Part shown: piece by piece, positions 15,328-24,362 of the stretch
Layout: each line of letters begins with the position of its first letter
How positions within the stretch are numbered: the stretch's first letter is position 1
Assembly (NCBI RefSeq): GCF_900156825.1
Contig: NZ_FTOV01000009.1
Coordinates: forward strand, 1-64,000
Direction of reading: 5' to 3'
Source of the DNA: Chryseobacterium gambrini
GTDB lineage: Bacteria; Bacteroidota; Bacteroidia; Flavobacteriales; Weeksellaceae
Length of the DNA: 64,000 bases
Notes under the pieces: generated by a model
Told to the model about the DNA's origin: nothing
Databases searched by the model: none
What the model saw: the letters and a program-made list of their open reading frames with translations, nothing else
Program-made: the position numbers and the translations under genes

Positions 15328-16353
15328 GTGAAGAAAAGCCTGATCGCAGGTTTTGCAGCAGCTTTGCTGCTGATGTCCTGTAAAAACGATAAAAAAATCC
15401 TTGATTCTTTAGCGGATTATAACAATGCGATGGAGGAGAAGGGATATCATTTTGGTGATAAGCTGAATCTTCCGCAGGAAGTTACGGAAAATGCAGAAAG
15501 TATTTCCATAAGTTTCGGAGATAAGGAAACCTCAGATTTAACCATTGATCCGAAGTTTTTTGCGTATGGCGATAATGAGGTGACCTTCAATATTAAAACG
15601 AAGGGCGGAGAGATTTTAAATCAGGATGCCACCATCAACGTTTTTACCAAAAATCCTGAAGCCAATATTCCTTTTGAAATTGTAGCAGAATATCCTCATG
15701 ATCCGAACAATTTTGTGGAAGGTTTTCTTATGGAAGGAAATACGATTTATGAAAGTGACGGACTGGAAAAAGCTTCACAATTAATAAAATATACTTTGGG
15801 AAGTACAACTCCGGCGCAGACTGAAAAACAGCCCGCCGATATTTTCTCCGAAGGAATCGCCATTGCCGGAGATAAAATTTATCAGTTGACCTATCAAAAT
15901 AAAATCGGATTTGTTTACGATAAAAATACGTTAAAGAAAATCTCAGAATTTCCTTTGCCGAATGAATTCGGGGAAGGTTGGGGATTAACGTATGACGGGA
16001 AAAATCTTATTGCAGACACCGGTTCGAATAAACTGTATTTTCTGGATGTAAATAATCCTTCCAAAGTGGTGAAAACCATTTCTGTGGGTGGAAATAAAGA
16101 AATTTACAATCAAATCAACGAGCTGGAATATCACAACGGATTTATTTATGCCAATATCTGGCATCAGCCTTATATTTTAAAGATCAATCCTCAAACCGGA
16201 GAAACCGTAGGGAAATTTGATTTTACAAAAATTACCGGAGCATATACCCAAAACAACAGTGAGCATGTTCTTAACGGAATCGCCTTCAAAGGAGATCATA
16301 TGTTGGTGACGGGTAAAAACTGGTCGAAAATCTATGAAGTTGCGATTAAATAA
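15328..16353 (+). CDS. Glutaminyl-peptide cyclotransferase lipoprotein (second of a tandem pair)
   Basis: The 341-residue paralogue is closely similar to the preceding gene along its whole length, including the lipobox (LLLMSC then KNDKK), NFVEGFLMEGNTIYESDG, EGWGLTYDGKNLIADTGSN, INELEYHNGFIYANIW and VLNGIAFKGDHMLVTGKNW. The start is GTG at 15328; no ATG fits the signal peptide. The 46-bp gap suggests a tandem duplication transcribed together. Both copies keep the propeller motifs, so both are probably active, perhaps with different peptide preference. Confidence 0.86.
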   Translation: MKKSLIAGFAAALLLMSCKNDKKILDSLADYNNAMEEKGYHFGDKLNLPQEVTENAESISISFGDKETSDLTIDPKFFAYGDNEVTFNIKTKGGEILNQDATINVFTKNPEANIPFEIVAEYPHDPNNFVEGFLMEGNTIYESDGLEKASQLIKYTLGSTTPAQTEKQPADIFSEGIAIAGDKIYQLTYQNKIGFVYDKNTLKKISEFPLPNEFGEGWGLTYDGKNLIADTGSNKLYFLDVNNPSKVVKTISVGGNKEIYNQINELEYHNGFIYANIWHQPYILKINPQTGETVGKFDFTKITGAYTQNNSEHVLNGIAFKGDHMLVTGKNWSKIYEVAIK

Positions 16354-16403
16354 GTTAAAATGAACCGCAATTTCTGTTGAAATAAATAAAAGCAGTAAAT
16401 TGG

Positions 16404-16426
16404 TAGCGTTCCTTTTCGGAGCGCTA
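16404..16426 (+). terminator. Hairpin after the cyclotransferase pair
   Basis: TAGCGTTCC and GGAGCGCTA form a 9-bp stem with one wobble and a 5-base loop. There is no long T run, so it may be a weak terminator or a processing site ahead of the TTG-started gene at 16442. Confidence 0.4.
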
Positions 16427-16441
16427 TCTTAGTAAAAGAAT

Positions 16442-17419
16442 TTGAAATTATTATCCTTCATATTTGCATTGGTTTTCTGTTCGTTATCCGCGCAGAAAGC
16501 CCTTCCTTTAGACACGCTGAAACTGAAGGAAGCAAAAGATATGCTTGCCGACGATTACGGAAACCTGTACATCTATAAAAACAAAGATTTCAGCTTTACC
16601 AAGTACGATTCTTTAGGGAGGCAGATCGGGAAAATGATGCTTACGGTTCCTTATAAAGTACAGACGGTACAAAACCCGCTAAGTGTGCCTTTGTTTTCTG
16701 AGAATGCTCAGGAAATGAAATTTGTAGACCAGAATCTGAACGAAATCCAAAAGGTCGATTTTAAACAGAAATTCGGTTTTATCAAAATGGCGTATGCGGA
16801 AGACCTACAGCAGCTGTGGCTTCTGGACGACAGTACAAAACGTCTGATCCAGTACAATTTCAGAAATGAAACGACCATCAATTCTTATCCTTTCGATGCG
16901 AGTATTGACGATTTAATGGATCTTCTGGTGTACGAAAATAAAGTGTATGTTTTAACAAGAAAATACATCCGCGTTTATTCTTTAAAGTTTGAAAAGCTGT
17001 TTGAAGCCCCTTTGGAAAACGGAAAACGTTTCAGACGGGAGAATGAATTTATACTGGTGATCACCAATAATTCTATTTTAAAGTACATTCCGGAAAAAGA
17101 AATAGTGAAGATCTTTGAAGATCCGGATGCGCAGATTGTGGATAAAAATACGCTGTCTTATTTTGAAATAAAAGCCAACAAACTTTATCTTTACAACCTG
17201 GAAAATAACAAAGAAGCCAAACCACAAACGGAGCCTGATCCCAAGCAGAAAGCAACAGAGCAGGATGTAGAAAAATCGGCTGAGAAAACAGCAGAACCAA
17301 ACAGTGCTGAAGGAAAACTTGAAAAGAAAACTCAGGAAATTGAAAGTAAAAATCCCGCGGAAAGCTCTCTCCAGAGACTTATTGAGGATACTTCGGAAAT
17401 TCAGGCTGCCGGAATTTAG
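16442..17419 (+). CDS. Exported propeller-like protein upstream of deoxynucleoside kinase
   Basis: The 325 residues start at TTG 16442, with in-frame stops just upstream and a good signal peptide (LLSFIFALVFCSLSAQ). Residues about 25-255 form short repeated strands (DDYGNLYIYKNKDFSFTKYD, LQQLWLLDDSTKRLIQYN, ENKVYVLTRKYIRVYSLKF) suggesting a beta-propeller. The last 70 residues are low-complexity, rich in Lys, Glu, Pro and Ala (PDPKQKATEQDVEKSAEK), probably disordered. No enzyme motif is seen. It lies 37 bp before the kinase gene. Confidence 0.65.
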   Translation: MKLLSFIFALVFCSLSAQKALPLDTLKLKEAKDMLADDYGNLYIYKNKDFSFTKYDSLGRQIGKMMLTVPYKVQTVQNPLSVPLFSENAQEMKFVDQNLNEIQKVDFKQKFGFIKMAYAEDLQQLWLLDDSTKRLIQYNFRNETTINSYPFDASIDDLMDLLVYENKVYVLTRKYIRVYSLKFEKLFEAPLENGKRFRRENEFILVITNNSILKYIPEKEIVKIFEDPDAQIVDKNTLSYFEIKANKLYLYNLENNKEAKPQTEPDPKQKATEQDVEKSAEKTAEPNSAEGKLEKKTQEIESKNPAESSLQRLIEDTSEIQAAGI

Positions 17420-17456
17420 ATCTTTATAAAATTTAAAAAAATATACTAAGGAAAAT

Positions 17457-18071
17457 ATGCACATTGCAGTTACAGGAAATATTGGAGCAGGAAAAACCAC
17501 GTTAACCACAATGCTTTCTAAGCATTACGGTTGGGATGCCCAGTTTGAAGATGTAGATCATAATCCTTATCTGGAGGATTTTTACGCAGATATGAGCAAG
17601 TGGAGTTTCGCGCTTCAGATCTATTTTTTAGGAAGCAGATTCAGGCAGGTGAAAGAGATCAGAGAGAGCGGGAAAAATATTATTCAGGATCGTACGATTT
17701 ATGAAGATGCACACATTTTTGCAGAAAACCTGAACGATATGAATCTTCTTTCAGACCGTGATTTTAAAAACTACGAATCTGTTTTCAATCTGATGAAATC
17801 TTTCGTTTCTGCGCCGGATTTATTAATTTACCTTAAATCTGACGTTCCGAATCTGGTAAAGAAAATTTACAAAAGAGGAAGAGAATATGAAGCATCCATC
17901 AGCATCGAATATCTTTCAAAACTGAATCAGAAATACGAAAAATGGATCTCCAATTATACGGAAGGCAAACTTTTGATTATTGAAGTGGATGATCTGGATT
18001 TCGTCGAAAAGCCTGAAGATTTCGGATTTATTTTAGAGAAAATCGAAGCGGAACTAAACGGTTTGTTTTAA
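17457..18071 (+). CDS. Deoxynucleoside kinase
   Basis: The 204-residue protein has all the hallmarks of the dNK/dCK/dGK family: P-loop GNIGAGKTTL at residues 7-16, a WSFALQIYFLGSRF helix, the DRTIYEDAHIF segment holding the catalytic Glu/Arg region, and the lid YKRGREYEASISIEYL. It phosphorylates deoxynucleosides for salvage in the cytoplasm. The usual length is about 205-230 residues. It follows the propeller gene closely and precedes an ArsC-like gene by 85 bp. Confidence 0.93.
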   Translation: MHIAVTGNIGAGKTTLTTMLSKHYGWDAQFEDVDHNPYLEDFYADMSKWSFALQIYFLGSRFRQVKEIRESGKNIIQDRTIYEDAHIFAENLNDMNLLSDRDFKNYESVFNLMKSFVSAPDLLIYLKSDVPNLVKKIYKRGREYEASISIEYLSKLNQKYEKWISNYTEGKLLIIEVDDLDFVEKPEDFGFILEKIEAELNGLF

Positions 18072-18156
18072 CAAACTTTTATTATACATTAAAGCAGTAA
18101 TCGTTTTATTTCTTTCTAAATTTGCTAAAACAGTTAATTTTTAAATATAAATAATC

Positions 18157-18507
18157 ATGTTGGTGAAGGTTTTACATAATGGAAATTGTTCAAAATCGAA
18201 TGCGGTTTTAGAATACCTCGACGAAAACGGAGTTCCGTTTGAGATCATCAACATCGTTGAAGATCCGTTGAGTGAGCTGGAAATTAAAACTGTTTTAAAA
18301 AAGCTGAATCAGAGTGTTTTTCACATCATCAGAAAAACCGATAAATTGTATCTGGAAAATTTCGCAGACAAAAATTTATCTGAAGAAGAATGGATCAAAG
18401 TTCTGGCTGAAAATCCGTCCCTGATCCAAAGACCCATCATCATTAAAGGTTCGGTAGCAATGCTCGGAAGACCGATTGAAAACGTAAAGTATTTTATTGA
18501 GAAATAA
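18157..18507 (+). CDS. ArsC/Spx-like thioredoxin-fold protein
   Basis: The 116-residue protein resembles the arsenate reductase (glutaredoxin) family: HNGNCSKSNAVLEYLDENGVPFEIINI near the start with the single active-site Cys11, and RPIIIKGSVAMLGRPIENVKYFI at the end, matching the RPI motif with conserved arginines. It may reduce arsenate, but many genomic ArsC-like (YffB-like) proteins have other or unknown roles, and no ars genes are nearby. A terminator follows directly. Confidence 0.75.
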   Translation: MLVKVLHNGNCSKSNAVLEYLDENGVPFEIINIVEDPLSELEIKTVLKKLNQSVFHIIRKTDKLYLENFADKNLSEEEWIKVLAENPSLIQRPIIIKGSVAMLGRPIENVKYFIEK

Positions 18508-18532
18508 ATAAATTCATTGATAATTTAAACTA

Positions 18533-18560
18533 AAAAAGTCAGCCGTAAAGCTGACTTTTT
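18533..18560. terminator. Bidirectional intrinsic terminator
   Basis: The 11-bp stem AAAAAGTCAGC / GCTGACTTTTT with a 6-base loop lies between the convergent ArsC-like and DUF493 genes. Confidence 0.85.
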
Positions 18561-18565
18561 CGTTT

Positions 18566-18871
18566 TTATAATAGGATGACACCTTCTATTTTTGCGACTT
18601 CCTGATAAATATTGACAACCTGATCTGCATCCAAAACGAATGCGTTGATATTGCAGGCTGTGTATTTTCCGTTTTTACTTTCGCGGTTTCCCAGTGTAAA
18701 TTTGATCCCGTCGAAAACTTTATAAATCTCCGTAAGTTTTGCCTGATCTGTCGGAATAATAAATTTAAATAAATAATCTTCCGGAAAATCGTGGTGACCT
18801 TCCAGTTTCTCCCTCAAAGAATTGTAAAAATCTTCGGGACTTGCGTGTTGATTTCCTTGTAATATATCCAT
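18566..18871 (-). CDS. DUF493 (UPF0250/YbeD-like) protein
   Basis: The 101 residues match the YbeD family: YLFKFIIPTDQAKLTEIYKVF, a central GKYTACNINAFVLDADQVVNIY strand-helix and a C-terminal IEGVILL. The fold is a small ACT-like ferredoxin domain. The function is unknown across the family; regulatory binding is often suspected. It lies 40 bp downstream of the DUF4197 gene on the same strand, so the two may share a transcript. Confidence 0.85.
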   Translation of the reverse strand: MDILQGNQHASPEDFYNSLREKLEGHHDFPEDYLFKFIIPTDQAKLTEIYKVFDGIKFTLGNRESKNGKYTACNINAFVLDADQVVNIYQEVAKIEGVILL

Positions 18872-18911
18872 CTGCTTTTTAAAAATCTACATAAATATAA
18901 TTAAAATTTTT

Positions 18912-19589
18912 CTATTTTCCAAGCGGTCCCAGAAGCGACTTGGAGTTTTGGATCTCATAATCTTCGATGATGTTGAAGATTCCGTTCACAAGCTGTTCGG
19001 AAGCCAGTTGGCTCAATCCTCCCGAATTTACAGAAGTTTTATTGCCTCCTAAAAGACTGCCCAATAAATTGCTGCCTGATAAAGCGGTGTTGATGCTTTT
19101 CACAATGCCGTATTGATTAAGCTGTTCTTCCACTTTCGGAGTAATTGCGGCAATAAGCTGCTGAGAGGTTTTTTCTTTCAGAATTAAAGTTGCCGTTCCC
19201 TTTTCTCCCTGAATAATTCTTGTAACATCATTTGCATTCAGGCTGTTAACGGCATTCACAAGGATTGGTTTTGAGATGTTTACGGTGTAAACTGCCGCAT
19301 CGGCAATATAAGCTCTTTCTTTTGCAACCAGAGAAGGAGCGATTTTTTCCAGCATTGAGTTGATGTCTCTAAGCTGCTTCGGAAGAGCTTTATCCACCAT
19401 ATTGTTCTGCAGAAAAGCATCTCTGTTGCTGTATACATTAACTCCTTTATCGATTCCGTTTAAAAGAAGTCTTTTAATAATCGATAATCCAAGATCAGAC
19501 GTAGCGAGAGTCGTACAAGACTGCATTGTTGTATTGATAAATGCTCCGGTTCCTATCATAAGAGCCGCTGCGATGATATATTTTTTCAT
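18912..19589 (-). CDS. DUF4197 exported protein
   Basis: The 225-residue protein has an N-terminal hydrophobic leader (IIAAALMIGTGAFI) followed by MQSCTTLA, a possible lipobox Cys. The DUF4197 hallmarks are GLSIIKRLLLNGIDKGVNVYS, DKALPKQLRDINSMLEKI, ERAYIADAAVYTVNISKPILV, TRIIQGEKGTATLILKEKT and VEEQLNQYGIVKSINTAL. A Gly/Ser-rich insertion (SGSNLLGSLLGGNKTSVNSGG) sits near the C-terminus. Members are periplasmic, helical and of unknown role. Confidence 0.88.
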   Translation of the reverse strand: MKKYIIAAALMIGTGAFINTTMQSCTTLATSDLGLSIIKRLLLNGIDKGVNVYSNRDAFLQNNMVDKALPKQLRDINSMLEKIAPSLVAKERAYIADAAVYTVNISKPILVNAVNSLNANDVTRIIQGEKGTATLILKEKTSQQLIAAITPKVEEQLNQYGIVKSINTALSGSNLLGSLLGGNKTSVNSGGLSQLASEQLVNGIFNIIEDYEIQNSKSLLGPLGK

Positions 19590-19813
19590 TGATATTGATT
19601 AAACGTTAATGATTGTCAAATACTGAACCAAATTTATAACAGTAGAATTAGTTTAACAAATTTTATATTCATATTTATTGTCATACTATTACTTTATGTA
19701 AGAAATAGATTTTGTGGAGTTATCATTCTTAAAGTACTTATTATAAACGGGTAAGAAGAATTTATTTAAATTTTTTTTTATTGAATGCTATGAATAATAA
19801 ATTGAGAAGTATT

Positions 19814-19834
19814 TAATAATAACCGTTATTATTA
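19814..19834. promoter_or_regulatory. 21-bp palindrome upstream of susC
   Basis: Arms TAATAATAAC (19814-19823) and GTTATTATTA (19825-19834) are perfect complements around one C. The site lies 108 bp upstream of the -7 candidate and is a plausible binding site for the unlinked regulator of the locus. Confidence 0.4.
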
Positions 19835-19941
19835 AATTATTTAATAAATATAAATAATAATTAATTGTTTTTATTTAAATGTTAAAAATTAACAGAACGG
19901 TAAAATATTAAGTATAATTAACATTGTTGAATATATTTTTA

Positions 19942-19949
19942 TAATTTTG
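19942..19949 (+). promoter_or_regulatory. Putative -7 element of susC (TAATTTTG)
   Basis: It matches TAnnTTTG. TTG triplets at 19924-19926 and 19927-19929 lie 15 and 12 bases upstream, closer than the usual spacing. This would give a leader of about 100 bases. Confidence 0.35.
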
Positions 19950-20052
19950 GCTAATGTCTTTTATTGAGGATATATTATTTCTCAGCAAAAAAGACGCTCA
20001 AAAGCTACTGTTTTTGATCTCAGAATTGATTGTACGAATAAAATTAAACTAT

Positions 20053-22893
20053 ATGAAACAAAGTGATTTAAAGTATTCATGTCTCATTGCGGTTTTATAC
20101 TTCGGTATGAATGTCAATGCGCAAACTACTCCAAAAGATACTGTTCCGAAGGAGCAGAAGATTGAGGAGGTAGTGATGATTGGATATGGTTCTGCTAAGA
20201 AAAGAGATCTAACGGGATCTATAGCTAAAATAAGTGGATCTGATGTTGCTGATAAGCCTAATGCAAATGCAGCTGCGTCATTACAAGGTAAAGTTGCAGG
20301 TTTGGCAGTTGTAAATTCCGGTCAACCAGGTTCAACTCCCGATATTAGGATCAGAGGAACTGTTAGCAGATACAATTCTAGACCTCTTTACGTAGTAGAT
20401 GGAATATGGTCTGATAATATGGATTTTGTAAATTCAAATGATATTGAATCCATTGAAGTCTTAAAAGATGCTTCGTCACTTGCCATTTTTGGTGTTCGAG
20501 GAGCTAATGGTGTTATTATAGTAACTACAAAGAGAGCAAAAACAGGTAAACCGACAATAAACTTCAGTTCTTCATTAGGGACAAAATTTTTGACAGGTAA
20601 GCCAGAATTAACAAATGCTGCAGAATTTAGATCATTGTACGATCGTAACAGAGCCAATCAAGGACTTGCACCGTACAGTTATTATAATGTTTTTAATGCA
20701 GATACCGATTGGATAGATGCGATTACTAATAATGGAGCTACTATCATCAAAAATGACCTTAGCTTTTCAAGTTCAACTGAAAAAAATAAGACATACTTTG
20801 GGATAGGGCATTTAGAAGAACAAGGAATAATTAATAATGAGCTTTTAAAGAGATTTAATGTTAATTTCAATAATGAATTTAGCTTTAGTAAAAACTTTAA
20901 AGTCGGATTCTCAGTCAATGGATCGTATACAAATAATCCCAGGCTTCAAAGCTATGCATCTTCCTTAGTAGCTGTTCCGATTGTACAACCTTTTAACAAT
21001 CAGGTAGGTTTATATAATCAATTGCCAATAGGATTAGGTGATGCTCAGGTTGGCAATCCATTACTTTCAGTTGATTATCTTAATGGAACTCAATTATCAA
21101 AAACCTATAGAATACTTGCCAATGCATTCGCAGAGGTGAAATTTTGGAACGATTTTACTTTCCGTACAAACTATATGGTGGATTTTGGGATGACACGTGC
21201 AAGAGGATATAATCCTGTTACAAAATTATATGTTGGAGAAACTGGCGGAACAACAAATGCATTTGGAGGAAGACAGCTAACATCTGTTTATCAAAATTCT
21301 ACCGATAATATCATCACTCAGCAGGAGTATTTATTAACTTGGAATAAAAACTTTGGAGGGCATAGTATCACAGCAACTGCAGGTTATACTGTTTATGATG
21401 AAAAATTTGAACAGATGACTGGGAATGTTACACAGAAAGCTGGTGATCAAAATGCAATCCCTTGGAATAAAAGATTCTGGTATTTAGATACTTATCCTTT
21501 TGGAGATCCTGCCACAAGAACAGCAAATTCATCTGAATATGACGACGGCGCGAGTATTTCATATCTTGCAAGAGTTTTGTATAACTACAAAGGGAAATAT
21601 ATTTTCAACGCATCATTCAGACGTGATGGTTCTGCTACTTTTGCTGCAGATAACCCTAACCAATATCAGAATTTCTGGGCTTTAGGTGCTGCTTGGGATT
21701 TAGGCAAAGAAGAATTTATGAATAATAGTTTCTTCAGTTCATTAAAGTTAAAAGGATCTTATGGACAATTAGGAAATAGATTCTCTCCTTACAGATATCC
21801 TAATTACCCTGGATATGTTTCAGGAGCAAATGCTGTATTTGCAAATGTAGGATTTCAAAAAGATCTTTATCCGGGATATGTATTGGCTTGGCAAAATTCT
21901 CCTGATTTAAAATGGGAAGTTATCACAAGTTATGAGGTAGGATTTGAAGCATCAGCATTTAATAATAGATTAAGTGTTGAAGGAGTTTATTATAACAAGA
22001 AAACAAAAGATCTTCTTAACTATGTTACAGGAGTGCAAAATTATTTTAGAAATTCAGGAGAAATAGAAAATAAAGGTATTGAGGGGTCTGTATCTTGGAG
22101 AGATAAAATTGGTTCAGATTTTAGTTATTCAATTGGTGGAAATATTACAACATACAATAATAAAGTAATTTCAGTATTTGAGCCGGGATATAGAATTTTT
22201 GATGGAAACTCAGTAACTGAAGCTGGCTATCCTATAGGATATTTTTATGGATATGTAGTGGAAGGAGTTTATCAAACAAATGCAGATGTTTTGCTATCTC
22301 CAACAAGTACACTGGGTACTTATGGTCCAGGAGACTTGAAATTTAAAGATTTGAATGGAGATGGAAAGATTGATGATAAAGACAGAACTATTATTGGTAA
22401 TCCAACTCCAGATTTTACTTATGCACTAAATCTAAATTTAAATTATAAAAACTGGTCATTAGGTATTGATGTACAAGGAGTATATGGAAACGAAGTATTA
22501 AGAAATTGGGGTAACGGAAGTACGTTTGCTCAGTTTAATTATAGAAAGGATAGGTTAGCAGCTTGGAATGGTCCGGGAACATCTAACTGGGAGCCAATTA
22601 TTAATGATGGAAACAATTATAATACAAATAATGTTTCAAATTATATGATTGAAGATGGAAGTTATGTTAGACTAAGAAATATTCAACTCGGTTATAATTT
22701 TAATCCAAGTGTTGCAAAATCAATAGGTTTAAGCAGTCTTAAGCTATACTTAAATGCTCAAAATCTTGTTACGTGGAGAAATAACTCAGGATTTACTCCT
22801 GAAGCTGGTGGCACACCAACACAATTTGGAGTTGATAATGGAGGATATCCTTTACCAATTATAACGACTATGGGTGTAAATGTAACTTTTTAA
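20053..22893 (+). CDS. SusC/RagA-type TonB-dependent outer-membrane transporter
   Basis: From ATG 20053 the product has 946 residues with signal peptide MKQSDLKYSCLIAVLYFGMN. The plug begins almost at once (IEEVVMIGYGSAKKRDLTGS, then PLYVVDGIW and VLKDASSLAIFGVRGANGVI, the SusC signature), followed by a 22-strand barrel. The N-terminal carboxypeptidase-D-like extension common in SusC proteins is missing. Near residue 770 there is an FKDLNGDGKIDDKDRTIIGN calcium-loop-like segment typical of SusC. It would import oligosaccharides with the lid SusD encoded 10 bp downstream. Confidence 0.95.
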   Translation: MKQSDLKYSCLIAVLYFGMNVNAQTTPKDTVPKEQKIEEVVMIGYGSAKKRDLTGSIAKISGSDVADKPNANAAASLQGKVAGLAVVNSGQPGSTPDIRIRGTVSRYNSRPLYVVDGIWSDNMDFVNSNDIESIEVLKDASSLAIFGVRGANGVIIVTTKRAKTGKPTINFSSSLGTKFLTGKPELTNAAEFRSLYDRNRANQGLAPYSYYNVFNADTDWIDAITNNGATIIKNDLSFSSSTEKNKTYFGIGHLEEQGIINNELLKRFNVNFNNEFSFSKNFKVGFSVNGSYTNNPRLQSYASSLVAVPIVQPFNNQVGLYNQLPIGLGDAQVGNPLLSVDYLNGTQLSKTYRILANAFAEVKFWNDFTFRTNYMVDFGMTRARGYNPVTKLYVGETGGTTNAFGGRQLTSVYQNSTDNIITQQEYLLTWNKNFGGHSITATAGYTVYDEKFEQMTGNVTQKAGDQNAIPWNKRFWYLDTYPFGDPATRTANSSEYDDGASISYLARVLYNYKGKYIFNASFRRDGSATFAADNPNQYQNFWALGAAWDLGKEEFMNNSFFSSLKLKGSYGQLGNRFSPYRYPNYPGYVSGANAVFANVGFQKDLYPGYVLAWQNSPDLKWEVITSYEVGFEASAFNNRLSVEGVYYNKKTKDLLNYVTGVQNYFRNSGEIENKGIEGSVSWRDKIGSDFSYSIGGNITTYNNKVISVFEPGYRIFDGNSVTEAGYPIGYFYGYVVEGVYQTNADVLLSPTSTLGTYGPGDLKFKDLNGDGKIDDKDRTIIGNPTPDFTYALNLNLNYKNWSLGIDVQGVYGNEVLRNWGNGSTFAQFNYRKDRLAAWNGPGTSNWEPIINDGNNYNTNNVSNYMIEDGSYVRLRNIQLGYNFNPSVAKSIGLSSLKLYLNAQNLVTWRNNSGFTPEAGGTPTQFGVDNGGYPLPIITTMGVNVTF

Positions 22894-22903
22894 CATTTAA
22901 ATT

Positions 22904-24352
22904 ATGAAAATAAATACAATAATTAAATATTCTTTTTTTACGGCAATAAGTTTTTTAAGTTTAACTTCTTGTGGTGACGATTTTTTAGATAGAAAGCCTT
23001 TAGGAATCGCAACAGAAGGTGAAGCTGGTATTGGTGGTGCGGAAGCTAAGATTTTTGGATTATACAGCCAATTAAGAACAGAAGGAGGAGTAACAGATTG
23101 GACCCGTCACTGGTTTCAAAGCATTCGCTCAGATGATGCAATAAAAGGGAGTATTCCTGCCGATGCTTCTGCAATGGGTAATATAATGGATAATTTTCAG
23201 TATTCCAAAACAGAAGGTACTGCTGTAGCAAACTGGAATGGTCATTATAAATTAATTTTCGCTTGTAATAGTGTAATTGCAGATATTGAAGCAATCCAAA
23301 ATCCGGATGCTGCTACATTAATAAATTTAGGAGAAGCAAAAGCAATGCGGGCTTTCGCATATTTTGATCTTAGGAGAGATTATGGTGAAATTCCTATCAT
23401 TACAAAAAAGGTTGTCAATCCTCAAGATGAAATTAAAGCAAAATCAAGTGTAGCAGAAGTTGATGTACAAATAAAAAATGATCTTCAATTTGCAGCTTCT
23501 GTTTTACCGGCGGATTGGCCAAGTCAGAAAGGTAGAGCTACAAGAGGAATGGCTTACTCTTATTTGGCAAAGTTAGCTCTTTACCAAAAAAGCTGGGGTG
23601 AAGCATTAGGATTTGCCGAAACTGTTATTAATTCAGGTATCTACTCACTATACCCATCATATTCAACACTATTTACTGATCAGGGAGACAATAAGTCTGA
23701 GTCTATTTGGGAGGTACAGTTTGCAAGAATTAATAAAGTAAACTATTCTAATAACTATTGGGAATCACAAGGTGTAAGAGGATCTGGTACTTGGGATTTA
23801 GGATGGGGATTTAATGTGCCTACAATGAATTTAATAAACGCCTACGAACCAGGAGATATTCGTAAGGGAGCAACCATATTAGCTTCAGGTGGTGTTGAAG
23901 GTGTTCCTTCAACGTTAGCGTCAATTCAACCATATTGGAATAAGAAAGCATATACCGATCCTGCGAGAAGAGCTCAGGAAGGGGAGAATAAAAATCATTG
24001 GACTAATATAAAATTGATGAGATATGCGGATGTTATTCTGATAGCTGCTGAAAGTGCTAATGAAATGGGGAATACGGTAAAGGCAATAACTTATTTGAAT
24101 TTAATAAGAACAAGAGCTGGTCTGGCAAATACTACTGCTACTACTCAGGCTCAAATAAGAGATGCAATTAAACAAGAGAGAAGAGTTGAATTTGCAATGG
24201 AAGGTGAACGTTTTTATGATTTAGTTCGTTGGGGAGATGCTGTTAATATATTAGGTATTTTAGGATATCAAGACAGAAATAAATATTTTCCTATTCCACA
24301 AACGGCTATAGATAAAGCCCAAGGTGTATTAATCCAAAATCCTAATTATTAA
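22904..24352 (+). CDS. SusD/RagB-type glycan-binding lipoprotein
   Basis: The 482 residues begin with a lipoprotein signal ending LTSC, followed by GDDFLDRKPLG with acidic residues fitting surface export. TPR-like SusD helices follow (GEAKAMRAFAYFDLRRDYGE with the family's RAxAY motif) and the C-terminal RRVEFAMEGERFYDLVRWGDAV, which is diagnostic of SusD/RagB. It caps the SusC barrel and captures glycan at the cell surface. The gene follows susC by 10 bp and has equally AT-rich codons. Confidence 0.95.
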   Translation: MKINTIIKYSFFTAISFLSLTSCGDDFLDRKPLGIATEGEAGIGGAEAKIFGLYSQLRTEGGVTDWTRHWFQSIRSDDAIKGSIPADASAMGNIMDNFQYSKTEGTAVANWNGHYKLIFACNSVIADIEAIQNPDAATLINLGEAKAMRAFAYFDLRRDYGEIPIITKKVVNPQDEIKAKSSVAEVDVQIKNDLQFAASVLPADWPSQKGRATRGMAYSYLAKLALYQKSWGEALGFAETVINSGIYSLYPSYSTLFTDQGDNKSESIWEVQFARINKVNYSNNYWESQGVRGSGTWDLGWGFNVPTMNLINAYEPGDIRKGATILASGGVEGVPSTLASIQPYWNKKAYTDPARRAQEGENKNHWTNIKLMRYADVILIAAESANEMGNTVKAITYLNLIRTRAGLANTTATTQAQIRDAIKQERRVEFAMEGERFYDLVRWGDAVNILGILGYQDRNKYFPIPQTAIDKAQGVLIQNPNY

Positions 24353-24362
24353 TTTTTTAATC

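Larger units (their letters stand above)
19590..20052. other. AT-rich regulatory region upstream of the glucan utilisation locus
   Basis: The 463-bp gap between the divergent DUF4197 and susC genes contains long AT tracts, a 21-bp palindrome (19814-19834) and a -7-like element (19942-19949). I see no small gene. The in-frame ATG at 19954 would add 33 residues ahead of the true signal peptide and is not used here. Confidence 0.55.

Noticed and set aside
18157..18507. Arsenic-resistance function for the ArsC-like gene
   Set aside because: No arsB, arsR or acr3 gene is nearby; many proteins of this fold are not arsenate reductases.
19954..20052. Longer SusC start at ATG 19954
   Set aside because: It would bury the signal peptide 33 residues inside the protein; MKQSDLKYS at 20053 gives a normal leader.
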